In this document: piece after piece, positions 11,274 through 21,843 of the stretch
Layout: every line of letters begins with the position of its first letter
Position numbering within the stretch: position 1 is the first letter of the stretch
NCBI GenBank assembly: GCA_029204225.1
Contig: MU832168.1
Span: 1 to 64,000, forward strand
Direction of reading: 5' to 3'
Source: Diphasiastrum complanatum
Taxonomy: Eukaryota > Streptophyta > Lycopodiopsida > Lycopodiales > Lycopodiaceae
DNA: 64,000 bases
Notes under the pieces: generated by a model
Seen by the model: the letters and a program-made list of their open reading frames with translations, nothing else
Database searches by the model: none
Told to the model about the DNA's origin: nothing
Made by a program: the position numbers and the translations under genes

Positions 11274-11312
11274 AGGGTTAGGTTTAGGTTTAGGGCCCGT
11301 TAGATTTAGGGC
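11274..11312 (+). repeat. Short telomere-like tract
   Basis: gggttaggtttaggtttaggg followed by agatttaggg: two to three imperfect copies of the plant telomere heptamer TTTAGGG. Too short to mark a former chromosome end. Confidence 0.5.
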
Positions 11313-11885
11313 ACGATGTGAGGGTTATTTTTTTTTTTTTGTATTTTTGGCAGAAACTTCAAAATGAAAAATTGGAAATTTTTTTCCAAAGGAACGAAAC
11401 TGCAACAGTGAAGGGTTGAAGTGCTTCTCTCCCAAAAATTCACCAAAAATCTAAAATTATACCTCCTTCACAAGAATTGCCATAATTCCTTCAATTTCCA
11501 ACCAAATTGGCTCCAAATTGGCTCAAATTCAAGCTAAGAGTGAGATTTACAATCCTTTAAAAATATAGTCATAAAATTTGGCCAAAAGTACATCAAAAAT
11601 GGCAGAAAACAGACTGCAAAAACTTAATTAGCTAAAATTGGAATGAAAACACTAAAATGGCCATAGCTTGGTCATTATAGCTCTAAATCAGAAAATCACA
11701 GTACCGCCAAAAAGCTAAAAGAGAGACCTATTGATTAACAGCAAGAAACTACACAAAAAAATGAGAATTAAATGGTCAGAAACTGAAACAAAACTTGCTG
11801 AAAGTTGAAAAATCAAGAAAACTAGAACAAGAAACTCTACCAAACTTAGCAAAATCCACCAAATCTGATGGGGAAAGGATCTAAT

Positions 11886-11897
11886 GCTATGATACCA
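11886..11897 (-). other. Primer-binding site of L (one mismatch)
   Basis: TGGTATCATAGC on the minus strand; one base differs from TGGTATCAGAGC. Seven bases separate it from the LTR end. Confidence 0.65.
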
Positions 11898-11904
11898 AAA
11901 AAAT

Positions 11905-12447
11905 TGTCATGTGCCAATCTTAGCATTCAAACATCTAATCCATTCATTACACATCAAAATATCATGACAATGCAAGAAATCAAGAAACTAGTCAAAATTC
12001 AAGAAACTAACTAAATGCAGCCAAATTTCACCAAAATGGGTAAAGATAGAATCCATTATTCATTATTATTGGTCATTCGCAAGATTATGCTTGAAACTAG
12101 AGCGTGATCATAGCTCTCATGTGATTGTAGGTACGTGAACCATCAATACTATCAAGAAAGCTCTCAAAGAGAAGCTTCAAGATCACAAAAGTTCAAAATT
12201 CATAAACGTAGAATAGCCTCCAAATTAGCACGACCTCCTCTATTTATAGTGGGCCTTTTGTGCGTCTTATTACCTCAATTTGGGCCTTACAACCAGTATT
12301 ATGGTTCTCGCCAATACAAATGTGACATGGTTGTTTGCACCTTTTTATTAACTATTCTAATGACTAATTCTAGACTAGTTTAGCTCCATGGCTATTTTTG
12401 GTAATTCATTAGTAAGCTCATGGGCCAATTACATACAGCACATGACA
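11905..12447 (-). repeat. LTR of element L
   Basis: 543 bp bounded by perfect 10-bp inverted ends TGTCATGTGC / GCACATGACA. A TATA box (TATAAATAGAGG on the minus strand) lies inside it, as expected for an LTR promoter. No partner LTR is in the window. Confidence 0.7.
12241..12248 (-). promoter_or_regulatory. TATA box of L LTR
   Basis: TATAAATA on the minus strand, followed by GAGG, in the middle of the LTR and about 350 bp upstream of the primer-binding site. Confidence 0.55.
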
Positions 12448-12856
12448 CATGAGATACTTTTCATTCCTAAATTACTTTTCATTCCTAGATTACTTTTCAT
12501 TCCTATATTTTATTGCATTACTTCATGTGCATTATGAATGACAATACTTTATTGCACTACTTTATGCACATCATAAATTTCATTTAGATTTCTATATGTG
12601 ATATTGATTCTTGTTTGAAATTTGACATTGCACATGGTTTTGAATTCTTAGTCAGTTATTACGTCAATCCACATCTCGAAATTCAACATTGCAATTTTTG
12701 AAAAAAGAACATTGCACATATAAAAGCAATGGCAATATAGCACGATCATTTGCAATAATAATATATTCATAATCTCAATCAATGTATTACAAAATTGGTG
12801 CTTTAATTTTGCATGAGTCTCTCTAGATCTAACATCAACTAAAAACCGCATCAACT
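12448..12856. other. Unassigned sequence with a short tandem repeat
   Basis: At 12454-12510 the unit attacttttcattccta occurs three times in tandem with small changes. The rest has no recognised content. It separates L from the damaged left end of element C. Confidence 0.5.
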
Positions 12857-13595
12857 AAAACAATCCATATTGATTTCTTGGCTTGCTACAAAAGTTGTAC
12901 CATGCAAGTATGTAGCTCATTAATGCAAAATGCCAAGTTTGGCCTACATAGAACTCGAGCTACACGGTTATTGCATATAGTTTATAGACATAGAATTAGC
13001 ATGATTATGCTTGTAAAAACTCGTGGCAACTCACATGCATTAATTGTAAGTGATCCATAGTGACATGCAAGGCATGCACAAAGTTTATTGGACACATGCA
13101 TGATGATTTGGACATTTCTAGTTAGAACTAGTACACTTGTAAAAAGTTGGTAGAATTTCATGCATGACAAGTGACAAATGTCACATAGACTCTAGATGTC
13201 AATGTCATTTTGGAATGGATAGATATGGTTCTACCTCGAGCTACCTCAATCTCCATAAATATGTGTAGCTCTCCACACAATTGATAATGAAGAACCAAAG
13301 TTTTGTAGCTATCTCATGTCATTTTGGATCTAAACAAATATTGCTTGTTATCTCTTTATCTCTAACTCGTGTTGAGGCTAATGCTCATACATTGAAATCT
13401 TGTATTTTTTCATTCTTTGATCATTGCTATTATATTCTGTTGATTAACATGCTAGATTGTGGATTAGCCATTTCTTCTGAACTAGATTTTGTTGATCGAT
13501 CTAGATATAGGTTATAGTGCCAATCACAAAGCTTAATTAAGATCAGTCACTCTTGTGGACATTCCCCACACGTGTGAATTCTAGAAATTTTGTCA
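12857..13595 (+). repeat. 5' LTR of C (left end damaged)
   Basis: Direct repeat of 21856-22623; lacks the terminal TGTTAAAATTG and a ~28-bp stretch present in the 3' LTR. A perfect CACACGTGTG lies at 13567-13576, near the 3' end. Confidence 0.85.
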
Positions 13596-13607
13596 TGGTA
13601 TCAGAGC
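13596..13607 (+). other. Primer-binding site of C
   Basis: TGGTATCAGAGC directly after the LTR end ttttgtca. Confidence 0.9.
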
Positions 13608-14367
13608 CACATTAAGCATTGCATGCTAACAACTCTGATTGTACAAGAAACTGAGAGCTAAATCGAACAAAAAAGCAGTTTTACACTTTTTTTCTAACCC
13701 TTCTCTGAAGTTTATTTGGATCAAATCGGACTTGAACTGAATTTTTAGACCTGAATTGAGGAAGTACGGAATTCTGGAATTCCGCACGTGTGAAAATCAA
13801 AGTTTTTCAGTCCCTTTGTTCTCCTTACTTATAGATCCAAAGATAGTAGTCTTATAGCTTGATGGAAAGCATTTGATTTGTACTTTCCATAGAAATTGAA
13901 ACCAAATCAATATGATGTGTCTAGCAAGAGTTATAAGCTCTTAAAGAGGATAGGGATAGGTCCAAAATCCAAGTGACACCATTTTGATTTTATTCAATTA
14001 TACTTTGTTCTGAATTCATTGTTTTGAGCATCCAACACAAGAAACTGTAGATCAAGACTGAGTTTGAAGTATCTGAACACCCTTTGAGCCTTCTGAGTGT
14101 CAATAGTGTTTTCTTTTGAAGCATTTCACATGTGCCAAAAGTAGGATTCAAACCAGCCAAAGTGTCACAAACCACTTTTTGTGTCTGATCTATATAACTT
14201 GTCTTGTTGAATATTTGAGATTCATCTCATATATAGTTGCAACTGTTTCACATAGGAAGGTAGTTCAACCTTGAAAATACCTATAGTGAAAGAGAGCAGC
14301 AACTCTAAGTCTGATAGGAACAAGCTCAAACATATTTCAATCCAATAACTAAGAAGTCTTTATTATA

Positions 14368-15651
14368 ATGGCATCTCAAGGAGGATATCTTTTAGAAGCC
14401 AGTGAAAGACTAAACACTTCTAGTTACTCAATTTGGAAGTTAAGAATGGAGTCTGTTTTGATTCTCCAGGATGTTATGGATATTGTGCTTGGTGTTGAGG
14501 AGGAGCCTCAAGCACAGGTTGAAATTCCTAAATACAAGAAGAGAGCTAGAATGGCTCTACATTTCATTAAGATGAATGTATCTAATAAAATTTTGAGAGA
14601 GATAGGATCTTGCACTACAGCCAAAGAAGCTTGGGATGCACTAAAGACCATCTATGAAGCAAAGAATACTTCTAGAATAATCACTCTTAGGAATCAGATT
14701 TTCCAAAGTTTCCAAAAAAGTGAAGAGAGTGCATCTAGCTATGTTCTGAGAGTTGAAGATTTACATAGAGAGCTTTCCTATGTTGGTGTTACCAATAACC
14801 AAGTTGAGCTAGTTCAAGTCATACTGAATGGCTTGATGGATGACTATGATAATCTTGTTCAGTCTTTTGCTATTAAGGAGGAGTTACCTAATCTAGAAAC
14901 TCTCCAAGGAATTCTTATTTTTGAAGAATCTAGACAAAGCTATAAACTCTCCAGGATGAACAAACTTGAACATGGTGGAAGTGACAAAGACCTCTTTGTC
15001 AAAGGCAAGCAGAGAGGAAGGAGTAAGAACCAATTCTCTCAAGCATACAACAAAGACAAAGCCAAAGATCGAGATCAAGATGGTGAAGAGGATGATACAT
15101 CTCATCCCTCTAACTCAAAAACCAAGAAGAAGAAAGTGAAGTGCTTCTTCTGTGGCAAAAAGAGGCACTATGCCTCTAATTGCTTTAAGAAGAAAAACCA
15201 ACTCAAGCAAGCTAATCTCTCCAAAGAGATTGAAGAAGATTCTGTTGCAAGTGATGGAGAAGGATCACTTATGGTGTCCAATTTTTCTTCATCACCTTTC
15301 AAGAAAGATGAAGCTTGGTACATAGACAGTGGAGCCTCTTCACATATGTGTTGTTCAAAGGATTCATTTGACTCAATCTTACCTTTCAAAGGACTCAAGA
15401 GATCTATTTACACAGCTAATGATCATGAGTGTCCAATAAAAGGAATTGGCAACATTCCATTGAAACTTGCTTCCTCAAAAGTTCTTGCACTTTCTAATGT
15501 TCTTTTCATTCCAAAACTTACAAAGAACTTAATTAGTGTGGGAAAGTTGCTTGATAATGGTTGTGATGTAAAGTTCAACTCCAATACTTGTTTTATCAAG
15601 AGAAAAGATGAGATCCTTGCTGATGGAACTAGATGTGGTGGAATTTTTTAG
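14368..15651 (+). CDS. Element C gag-protease
   Basis: 427 residues starting MASQGGYLLEASERLNTSSY: copia gag, then a zinc knuckle at about residue 260 (CFFCGKKRHYASNC; the usual Gly before His is Arg), then the protease WYIDSGASSHMC at about residue 317, then the LTKNLISVGKLLDNG block. It ends at a TAG in GGIF-stop-LNSYENA, where relatives read Lys, so a single nonsense codon separates it from the integrase that follows in the same frame. The start was chosen by position after the leader and by agreement with A, F and H. Confidence 0.85.
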   Translation: MASQGGYLLEASERLNTSSYSIWKLRMESVLILQDVMDIVLGVEEEPQAQVEIPKYKKRARMALHFIKMNVSNKILREIGSCTTAKEAWDALKTIYEAKNTSRIITLRNQIFQSFQKSEESASSYVLRVEDLHRELSYVGVTNNQVELVQVILNGLMDDYDNLVQSFAIKEELPNLETLQGILIFEESRQSYKLSRMNKLEHGGSDKDLFVKGKQRGRSKNQFSQAYNKDKAKDRDQDGEEDDTSHPSNSKTKKKKVKCFFCGKKRHYASNCFKKKNQLKQANLSKEIEEDSVASDGEGSLMVSNFSSSPFKKDEAWYIDSGASSHMCCSKDSFDSILPFKGLKRSIYTANDHECPIKGIGNIPLKLASSKVLALSNVLFIPKLTKNLISVGKLLDNGCDVKFNSNTCFIKRKDEILADGTRCGGIF

Positions 15652-15949
15652 TTGAATTCTTATGAGAATGCAAACCTTTGTAAAGTTGTTTTGTTATCTA
15701 AGGAGGAGCTGTGGCATAGAAGGTTGGGACATCCTAACTTTACATCTATGTCTTCTATGGTTAAAAAGGAGAAGGCTATTGGTCTTCCAAAAGATTTCAA
15801 GCCTTGTGAGGCTTGTGCCATTGCAAAGTTACATTTTTCCTCTTCTAAAAGTATTGGTGGTGCAACATGTTTTGTCACCTTTATTGATGACTTTACTAGA
15901 TACACTTGGTTGTATCTACTTTCTTCAAAGGCTACGGTTTTTTATCACT
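15652..15949 (+). pseudogene. Element C integrase, N-terminal part
   Basis: Continues the gag-protease frame after a TAG. It has the zinc-binding start (ELWHRRLGHPNF, CEACAIAKLHF) and FVTFIDDFTRYTWLYLLSSK. The ~25 residues that normally lie between these, holding the HSDVHG box with the first catalytic Asp, are missing in frame (KLHFSSSKSIGGAT). Cut by the insertion of H after base 15949. Confidence 0.8.
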
Positions 15950-16650
15950 TGTGAAAGTACTGTACTTTAGGACCATAAATGGATCTACAAAAGATCCACA
16001 AGAGTGATTGGATGCTTGCTTAACAATCTATCAAAAAACTAGACACAAAAAAGTTGATCTAGATTGGCAATTTAACAAACAACAAGCATTAACAATCAAA
16101 AGCATTGATAAACATTGAAATCCGAGCCCACACGTGTGTACTACAGGCTGTAGTACGGCCTTCAACCTGAGAAATAAGTAGAAATTGATTTGGTTTCATT
16201 TGGATCACAAAAACTCAATGTACATAGTGAACTAGCTTGAGATTGCCAATGAGCTCCAAAAATTTTCTATCTTCTCACTATGGAGAGAGGGAATACATAG
16301 CAAATTCGACTTCCTTCTTGAAGTTAGGTGGATTTCCAGCATGTAATAAGGAAGTTAACTCACTCTCCTTGACCTAAAATGAAACCCTAGTCTATTTCCT
16401 AGAGTTATGCTTGGTAGGTAGCTAGTTGGTCAAATTTTCACCTTAAACTTAGGTGTAGGTCCTATAAAGTAGGGATGACCACCAAATAGACATGACCAAA
16501 TCTCTTGACTTGACCTAACCTACATTAGGATGGGTTTCCCATGTGGCATCATGGCCTCACATGTGTGGGACCCACTTGTGTACACAATTTACACTATTCT
16601 ACATGGTTTTTGATCAAGCTAGATTTGCCAATTTTTGGCAATTCTTCACA
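15950..16650 (-). repeat. 3' LTR of H
   Basis: 701 bp, TG...CA. CACACGTGTG at 16129-16138 and a CACATGTGTG variant near 16558. A TATA-like actttatagg lies near 16465 on the minus strand. Confidence 0.92.
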
Positions 16651-16860
16651 CTCCTCCTCAAATTTAGCTTGATCTATTTACAAATCTCTTGATAGATCAA
16701 TGAAAGCTTTTAGAAGTGTCTAAAAAATCCAGCTACAAAGAAGGAACTTTTGAGACTCCAATAGAGAATGATGTCCATGAAGGATCTTTCACCACCTCTT
16801 AGAGGATCCCTTACAAGATGTTCCATAAATGTGTCTATATACATGTAGCACACTTCAAAA

Positions 16861-19041
16861 CTAAACATCATGCCAAGCCATGGATTCCAAGGCATTTTGT
16901 GTACTTGAAGATACATCAATTAAAATATTAAGTGCATAAATAATGTTGCCAAAGACAACTTGTCTTGCTTGATCCATATGATTGAGCCTAGATGGCTCCA
17001 TCTTGATACTCAAGGTTCTTCTTGGAGTCCTCGGGTCTTGAGCTTGCTCCTCCACTTGACTTGACTCCAAACCATCAATGAATTGAATAAGGTGTTGATC
17101 CAAAGGTGCTTCTTCAAGTTTACAAATCTTCCACTCTTGAAAGATCACATTTCCACCATTGACAAATTCTTTGGCTGAAAACAAGTAGATTCTACAATCT
17201 CTACTTGAAGAGCAAAACACTACCATTATTCCTATCATTGAAATAGGATAATCTTTGGTCCTTACATTGGAACGATCATGCTCAAAGCATGTGGACCCAA
17301 ATATTTCCAATACAAATGATGTTTCATCTTTTATGACACTATTCAAACTATTACAAAAATAGTTATCCAATGAAATTGCTTTATCAACAACAAATGTAAA
17401 TTTCAAAGCATCCCATTTCATTGTCTTGTCATACAAAGTAATAAACACCATGAATCTTAAAGGTAAGAAACAAGTCACCTCATGTCTACTAATACTTTCC
17501 AGAAAGTATTCAAAGATAGTAGACTCTCCAATGCTCACCACCCTTGCAAGATGCACACTTGAATGGACAATTTGCATGCAATTTGATGACTCGGACATTG
17601 TCATTGAGGACTCCCTTGGAACTCTCATGCTTTGAGGCTGATCCTCAAAATCTTCCTCCTTTTGATGCTCCTCCTCAATGCAAGCAAGATCACACTTTTC
17701 CAAGATCTCCTCTTGAGTGATCTCCTCCTTTGCCAAGCTCATTCTTTCAAAAGCAACACTAGCTTCCAACTTAAACAATCTTCCATGTTTAAATCCCTTT
17801 GCAATGCAAACATCATTCTTCAAGATGAAGCAAACACCATGCTTAAAGTGGACATCCAAACCACTTTCTAAGAGTAGACCAACACTAAGCATATTCTTGG
17901 TGATTGATGGTACATAAAGGACATTTTCTAGATCCATGCATTTTGAGGATTCTAGACACAAAGAGATGGTGCCAACACCATCTATCCTACACTCTTCATC
18001 ATTTGCAGTAAAGACAAACTTTTTAGCATCATTGAATGAGTGTAAGGTTGAGAAAAAGTCCTTTTCACAAGACATGTGGGAGCTAGCCCCACTGTCAATC
18101 CACCAATTGTCTCTTGAATTGCTATTGCTTGTTGGTGAGGATGTAGATGCCATCAAGAATACATCTACTTCATCCTCCTCCTCCTCCTTTGCAAGGTTTC
18201 CTTGTTTGTCCTCCTCCACTTGTGCTCTTAGCCTCTTGTAACATTTAGATGCATAATGCCCCTTCTTTCCACAAAAGAAGCATTTTTGCTTTGACTTGTC
18301 CTTTGAGCTTGATGCATCATCCTCTTCTTTGGCCTCCTTTGGATGCTTCTTCTTTCCATTGGTCTTCTTTTTGCCCTTCAATGAGAAATTGGCTTTCTCA
18401 TCACCATCCTGCAAAGACAAGGAACTCATCCTAGATTTTGCATGGAGCATCCTACACTCTTCAGCCACTAATACACTGTGAAGTTTTTCTATAGTTGGCA
18501 AAGTGTCTTGAATGGCAAAACTTTGGACCAAATTTGCAAAGTCATCTCCTAGACCATTAAGGACAATTTGTACAAGCTCTCCATCATGAATCTGCTCTCC
18601 AATGGAAGCCAACTCCCTATTTAGAGACTTGATTCTGAGTACATAATCCTGTGCACTCTCCTCACTTCTCCTCATGCTTTGCAAAATTTGATTTCTAAGC
18701 ATAAGAACTCTAGAAGTGTTGCTAGACTCATAGATTGATTTTAAAGACTCCCAAGCCTCTTTAGCGTTAGTACAAGCTGATACTTCTCTCAACAAATCAT
18801 TGCTCACATTCATCTTCACACAATGAAGTGCAAGCCTAGATCTCTTCTTGTATCTAGCTAACTCCTGTGCACCTAGAGGTTCATCTTCATCTTCAATCAA
18901 GAACTCATAAAGGTCTTGGAACACTAAGAGTGACTCCATTCTAACCTTCCAAATAGCATAATTTGTAGAATTCAACCTCTCACTAGCTTCTAGAAGGTAT
19001 GCTCCAGCAGATCCCATCTTACTAGTGACTTCTACAAACAA
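16861..19041 (-). CDS. Element H gag-protease-degenerate integrase polyprotein
   Basis: 726 codons; the likely start is Met 9 (MGSAGAYLLEASERLNSTNY) by comparison with the gag of C. Order: gag body; zinc knuckle 254-267 (CFFCGKKGHYASKC); protease Asp 316 (WWIDSGASSHMS); NMLSVGLLLESGLDV block; then a run resembling integrase, with MQIVHSSVHLARVVSIGEST where active copia has HSD (first catalytic Asp replaced by Ser 495). The region with the second Asp and the Glu (DNGGEY, NGVAER) is deleted. VLEIFGSTCFEH and PRTPRRTLSIKMEPSRLNHM match the integrase C-terminal part and linker, then the frame ends. RT and RNase H are absent. Packaging and maturation functions could still be made. Confidence 0.85.
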   Translation of the reverse strand: MFVEVTSKMGSAGAYLLEASERLNSTNYAIWKVRMESLLVFQDLYEFLIEDEDEPLGAQELARYKKRSRLALHCVKMNVSNDLLREVSACTNAKEAWESLKSIYESSNTSRVLMLRNQILQSMRRSEESAQDYVLRIKSLNRELASIGEQIHDGELVQIVLNGLGDDFANLVQSFAIQDTLPTIEKLHSVLVAEECRMLHAKSRMSSLSLQDGDEKANFSLKGKKKTNGKKKHPKEAKEEDDASSSKDKSKQKCFFCGKKGHYASKCYKRLRAQVEEDKQGNLAKEEEEDEVDVFLMASTSSPTSNSNSRDNWWIDSGASSHMSCEKDFFSTLHSFNDAKKFVFTANDEECRIDGVGTISLCLESSKCMDLENVLYVPSITKNMLSVGLLLESGLDVHFKHGVCFILKNDVCIAKGFKHGRLFKLEASVAFERMSLAKEEITQEEILEKCDLACIEEEHQKEEDFEDQPQSMRVPRESSMTMSESSNCMQIVHSSVHLARVVSIGESTIFEYFLESISRHEVTCFLPLRFMVFITLYDKTMKWDALKFTFVVDKAISLDNYFCNSLNSVIKDETSFVLEIFGSTCFEHDRSNVRTKDYPISMIGIMVVFCSSSRDCRIYLFSAKEFVNGGNVIFQEWKICKLEEAPLDQHLIQFIDGLESSQVEEQAQDPRTPRRTLSIKMEPSRLNHMDQARQVVFGNIIYALNILIDVSSSTQNALESMAWHDV

Positions 19042-19810
19042 GAAATAGATTTGATTGACTTGAAACTCACAAATGTCTCACACTTGCAGTGTTTCACTCA
19101 AATTTGATTTCTAATCCAACAAATGGACTTATAATCATAGTTCTATCACTCCCTCACAAAGCTGGAATGAAGATAAGATGAAGTGAAAACTACTTTCAAA
19201 CAAATCTTGCCAAGAAATGGATTTGATTGTCTCTAGAAACTCACTAAGGTCTCTCTCTTGTAGTTTTTCACTCAAATTAGATTTCTAATCCAACAATTGG
19301 ACTTATAATCTCAGTTCTAGCACTCCCTCACAAAGTTGGAATGAAGATAAGATGATGTGAAATCTACTTACAATCAAATCTTGCCAATTTTGGCTATTTC
19401 TGGACAAAAAAATGACTTAATCTCTTTCTTCCTTCTTAGTGTACTTTCAAGACCTGTTTTTAACCTTAATAGGACTTGAACTCAGCCTAGATTAATTAGA
19501 TTCCATGAAACAAATTCAAATCTAATCAATGGCAAATGATCTTGGTAGATTATCCTAGGATCTCCACCAAAAATTACACCAATAGCTCACAAATTGAATT
19601 TTTTTGGATCAAATGAATACCTTGCATTAAATGCAGGTTCAGAGGTGCCCACACATGTGGACAGTACGGATTTGGACCCCTACCAAGTTTGGGATCAAAT
19701 CTCCTCACCATAATCAAGATTCTAGCTTGCCCTCTCAATACTAGTTTTTAGCACCAAAACTTGCTAAAAATGGATTTGCATTAGATCAATGGCTTATGCT
19801 CTTGTACTTG
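19042..19810 (-). other. Leader of element H
   Basis: Non-coding. Two ~150-bp segments (about 19040-19200 and 19210-19375) are imperfect tandem copies of each other: both contain the tctcac..cttg..gt.tttcactcaaat block and the cactccctcacaaag.tggaatgaagataagatga block. Confidence 0.7.
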
Positions 19811-19822
19811 GCTCTGATACCA
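19811..19822 (-). other. Primer-binding site of H
   Basis: TGGTATCAGAGC on the minus strand, directly next to the LTR end ctttcaca. Confidence 0.92.
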
Positions 19823-20523
19823 TGTGAAAGTACTGTACTTTAGGACCATAAATGGATCTACAAAAGATCCACAAGAGTGATTGGATGCTTGCTTAACAAT
19901 CTATCAAGAAACTAGACACAAAAAAGTTGATCTAGATTGGCAATTTAACAAACAACAAGTATTAACAATCAAAAGCATTGATAAACATTGAAATCCGATC
20001 CCACACGTGTGTACTACAGGCTGTAGTACGGCCTTCAACCTGAGAAACAAGTAGAAATTGATTTGGTTTCATTTGGATCACAAAAACTCAATGTACATAG
20101 TGAACTAGCTTGAGATTGCCAATGAGCTCCAAAAATTTTCTATCTTCTCACTATGGAGAGAGGGAATACATAGCAAATTCGACTTCCTTCTTGAAGTTAG
20201 GTGGATTTCCAGCATGTAATAAGGAAGTTAACTCACTCTCCTTGACCTAAAATGAAACCCTAGTCTATTTCCTAGAGTTATGCTTGGTAGGTAGCTAGTT
20301 GGTCAAATTTTCACCTTAAACTTAGGTGTAGGTCCTATAAAGTAGGGATGACCACCAAATAGACATGACCAACTCTCTTGACTTGACCTAACCTACATTA
20401 GGATGGGTTTCCCATGTGGCATCATGGCCTCACATGTGTGAGACCCACTTGTGTACACAATTTACACTATTCTACATGGTTTTTGATCAAGCTAGATTTG
20501 CCAATTTTTGGCAATTCTTCACA
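19823..20523 (-). repeat. 5' LTR of H
   Basis: 701 bp, same length as its partner; CACACGTGTG at 20002-20011. Confidence 0.92.
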
Positions 20524-21826
20524 TCACTTTCTTATCTTCAAAGATTATGTAGAAAAATAGTTTTCTTGCAAAGTTAAAGCTTTAAGATGTGATGGAGGAG
20601 GTGAATATATCTCCAACAAGTTTTATAATTATTGTGAAGGTGAGGGAATAAAGAGAGAATTTTCTTGTGCCTATTCTCCATCTCAAAATGGAGTAGCTGA
20701 GAGGAAAAACAGATCTTTATGTGACTGTGCTAAAGCAATTCGAGTAGCAGTTTCTTTGCCTATTGAATATTGGGGTGAAGCTATAAATTGTGCAAACTAT
20801 TCGTGCAATAGATTAGCTCACAATGCTCTTGCTGAAAAATCACCTTTTGAAGTCTTGTTTCAAAAAAAACCTAAGGTAGATCACATTAGAGTTTTTGGTT
20901 GTACTTGCTTTGTTAATATGCCCTTGGAAACAAGGAAAAGAGATGATCCTAATTTTGTTAAAGGGATCATGGTTGGATATGCATCCAACAAGAAAGCTTA
21001 CAGGATCTATGTTCCCTCTACCTCAACTACAATTGAGAGTAGAGATGTGATATTCCATGAAGATCAAAAATACATTCTTGAGAAGGCCGAGTTCAAAGAT
21101 TCTCACAAAGATACTCCAATCATCAACCTTGAAGATCATCATGGAGAGATGGGGCCTAGATTTGAGGAGGAGTCACCTCAAATTTTTTCACCAAGGAGAT
21201 CTCAAAGAGAAAGATCCGAGCCTAGAAGGCTTACCTATGAAGATAGAAGAAAGCAAGTGGAAATCAACTCCACTAATTGTGCCTATTTTATTTCTCATGA
21301 GGAGCCGAAGGATGTATATGATACTATCAACTCAAAGGAATGGTACCTTGCCATGAAGGAAGAATATGATGCTTTGATGGCCAATAATACATGGGAACTT
21401 GTGGATCTTCCATCCAACAAGCATACCATTGGTTGCAAATGGGTTTTTCAAGTCAAGTATAATCAAGATGGCACAATCAACAAGTACAAGGTGCTCACTA
21501 CAACAACAAAGGAAGTGCTTTGGATCAAGAGGTTACTAGTGGAGCTAAAGATAATTATGGAAGAAAATATACCTACGATCATGTGTGACAACATTTCAGC
21601 TCAAGCCCTTGCCAACAACCCAATATTCCATGCAAGGAGCAAACATATCGAAGTTGCACATCACTTCGTGAGAGAGAAGCTCATTGGAGGTGAAATCAAA
21701 TTGGAGCACATCGACACATCATCTTGCATTGCAGATATGCTCACCAAACCTTTGAGCAAAAGTTCCTTCAACAAGCATAGAGCCAACCTTGGAGTTATAC
21801 CAAGATCCATGTTCAAATCAATATAG
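20524..21826 (+). pseudogene. Element C integrase end, short RT and RNase H
   Basis: Continues C after H. A TAG at 20558-20560 replaces Gln. Integrase block RCDGGGEYISNK (second Asp kept, Asn changed to Gly) and NGVAERKNRS (Glu kept) are followed by the C-terminal VFGCTCFVNMP. RT starts normally (EWYLAMKEEYDALMANNTWEL, GCKWVFQVKYNQDG) but at about 21490 jumps from NKYK straight to TTTTKEVLWIKRLL of RNase H, removing the YVDD core in frame. The end (MCDNISAQALANNPIFHARS, ADMLTKPLSK) is intact and stops before the polypurine tract. Confidence 0.85.
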
Positions 21827-21843
21827 ATCATTTTTAGGAGGAG

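Larger units (their letters stand above)
10156..12447 (-). mobile_element. Copia deletion derivative L
   Basis: Minus-strand element made of one LTR (11905-12447), a near-consensus primer-binding site, a leader (about 10760-11885) and then an RT fragment. Gag, protease and integrase are missing, so RT follows the leader directly. No second LTR is seen; the left end abuts an F-type leader fragment. Confidence 0.7.
15950..20523 (-). mobile_element. Non-autonomous copia element H, structurally complete
   Basis: 4574 bp, minus strand, two 701-bp LTRs (15950-16650 and 19823-20523) differing at only about six positions, a 5-bp target duplication tcact (15945-15949 and 20524-20528), primer-binding site, polypurine tract and one open frame of 726 codons. 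There is no RT, no RNase H and no catalytically complete integrase. The low LTR divergence means a recent insertion, so the protein-deficient design itself was mobile, with enzymes presumably supplied by another element. Confidence 0.93.

Noticed and set aside
11274-11312. Interstitial telomere marking a chromosome fusion
   Set aside because: Only two to three imperfect copies of the heptamer, inside a retroelement leader; expected by chance or drift.
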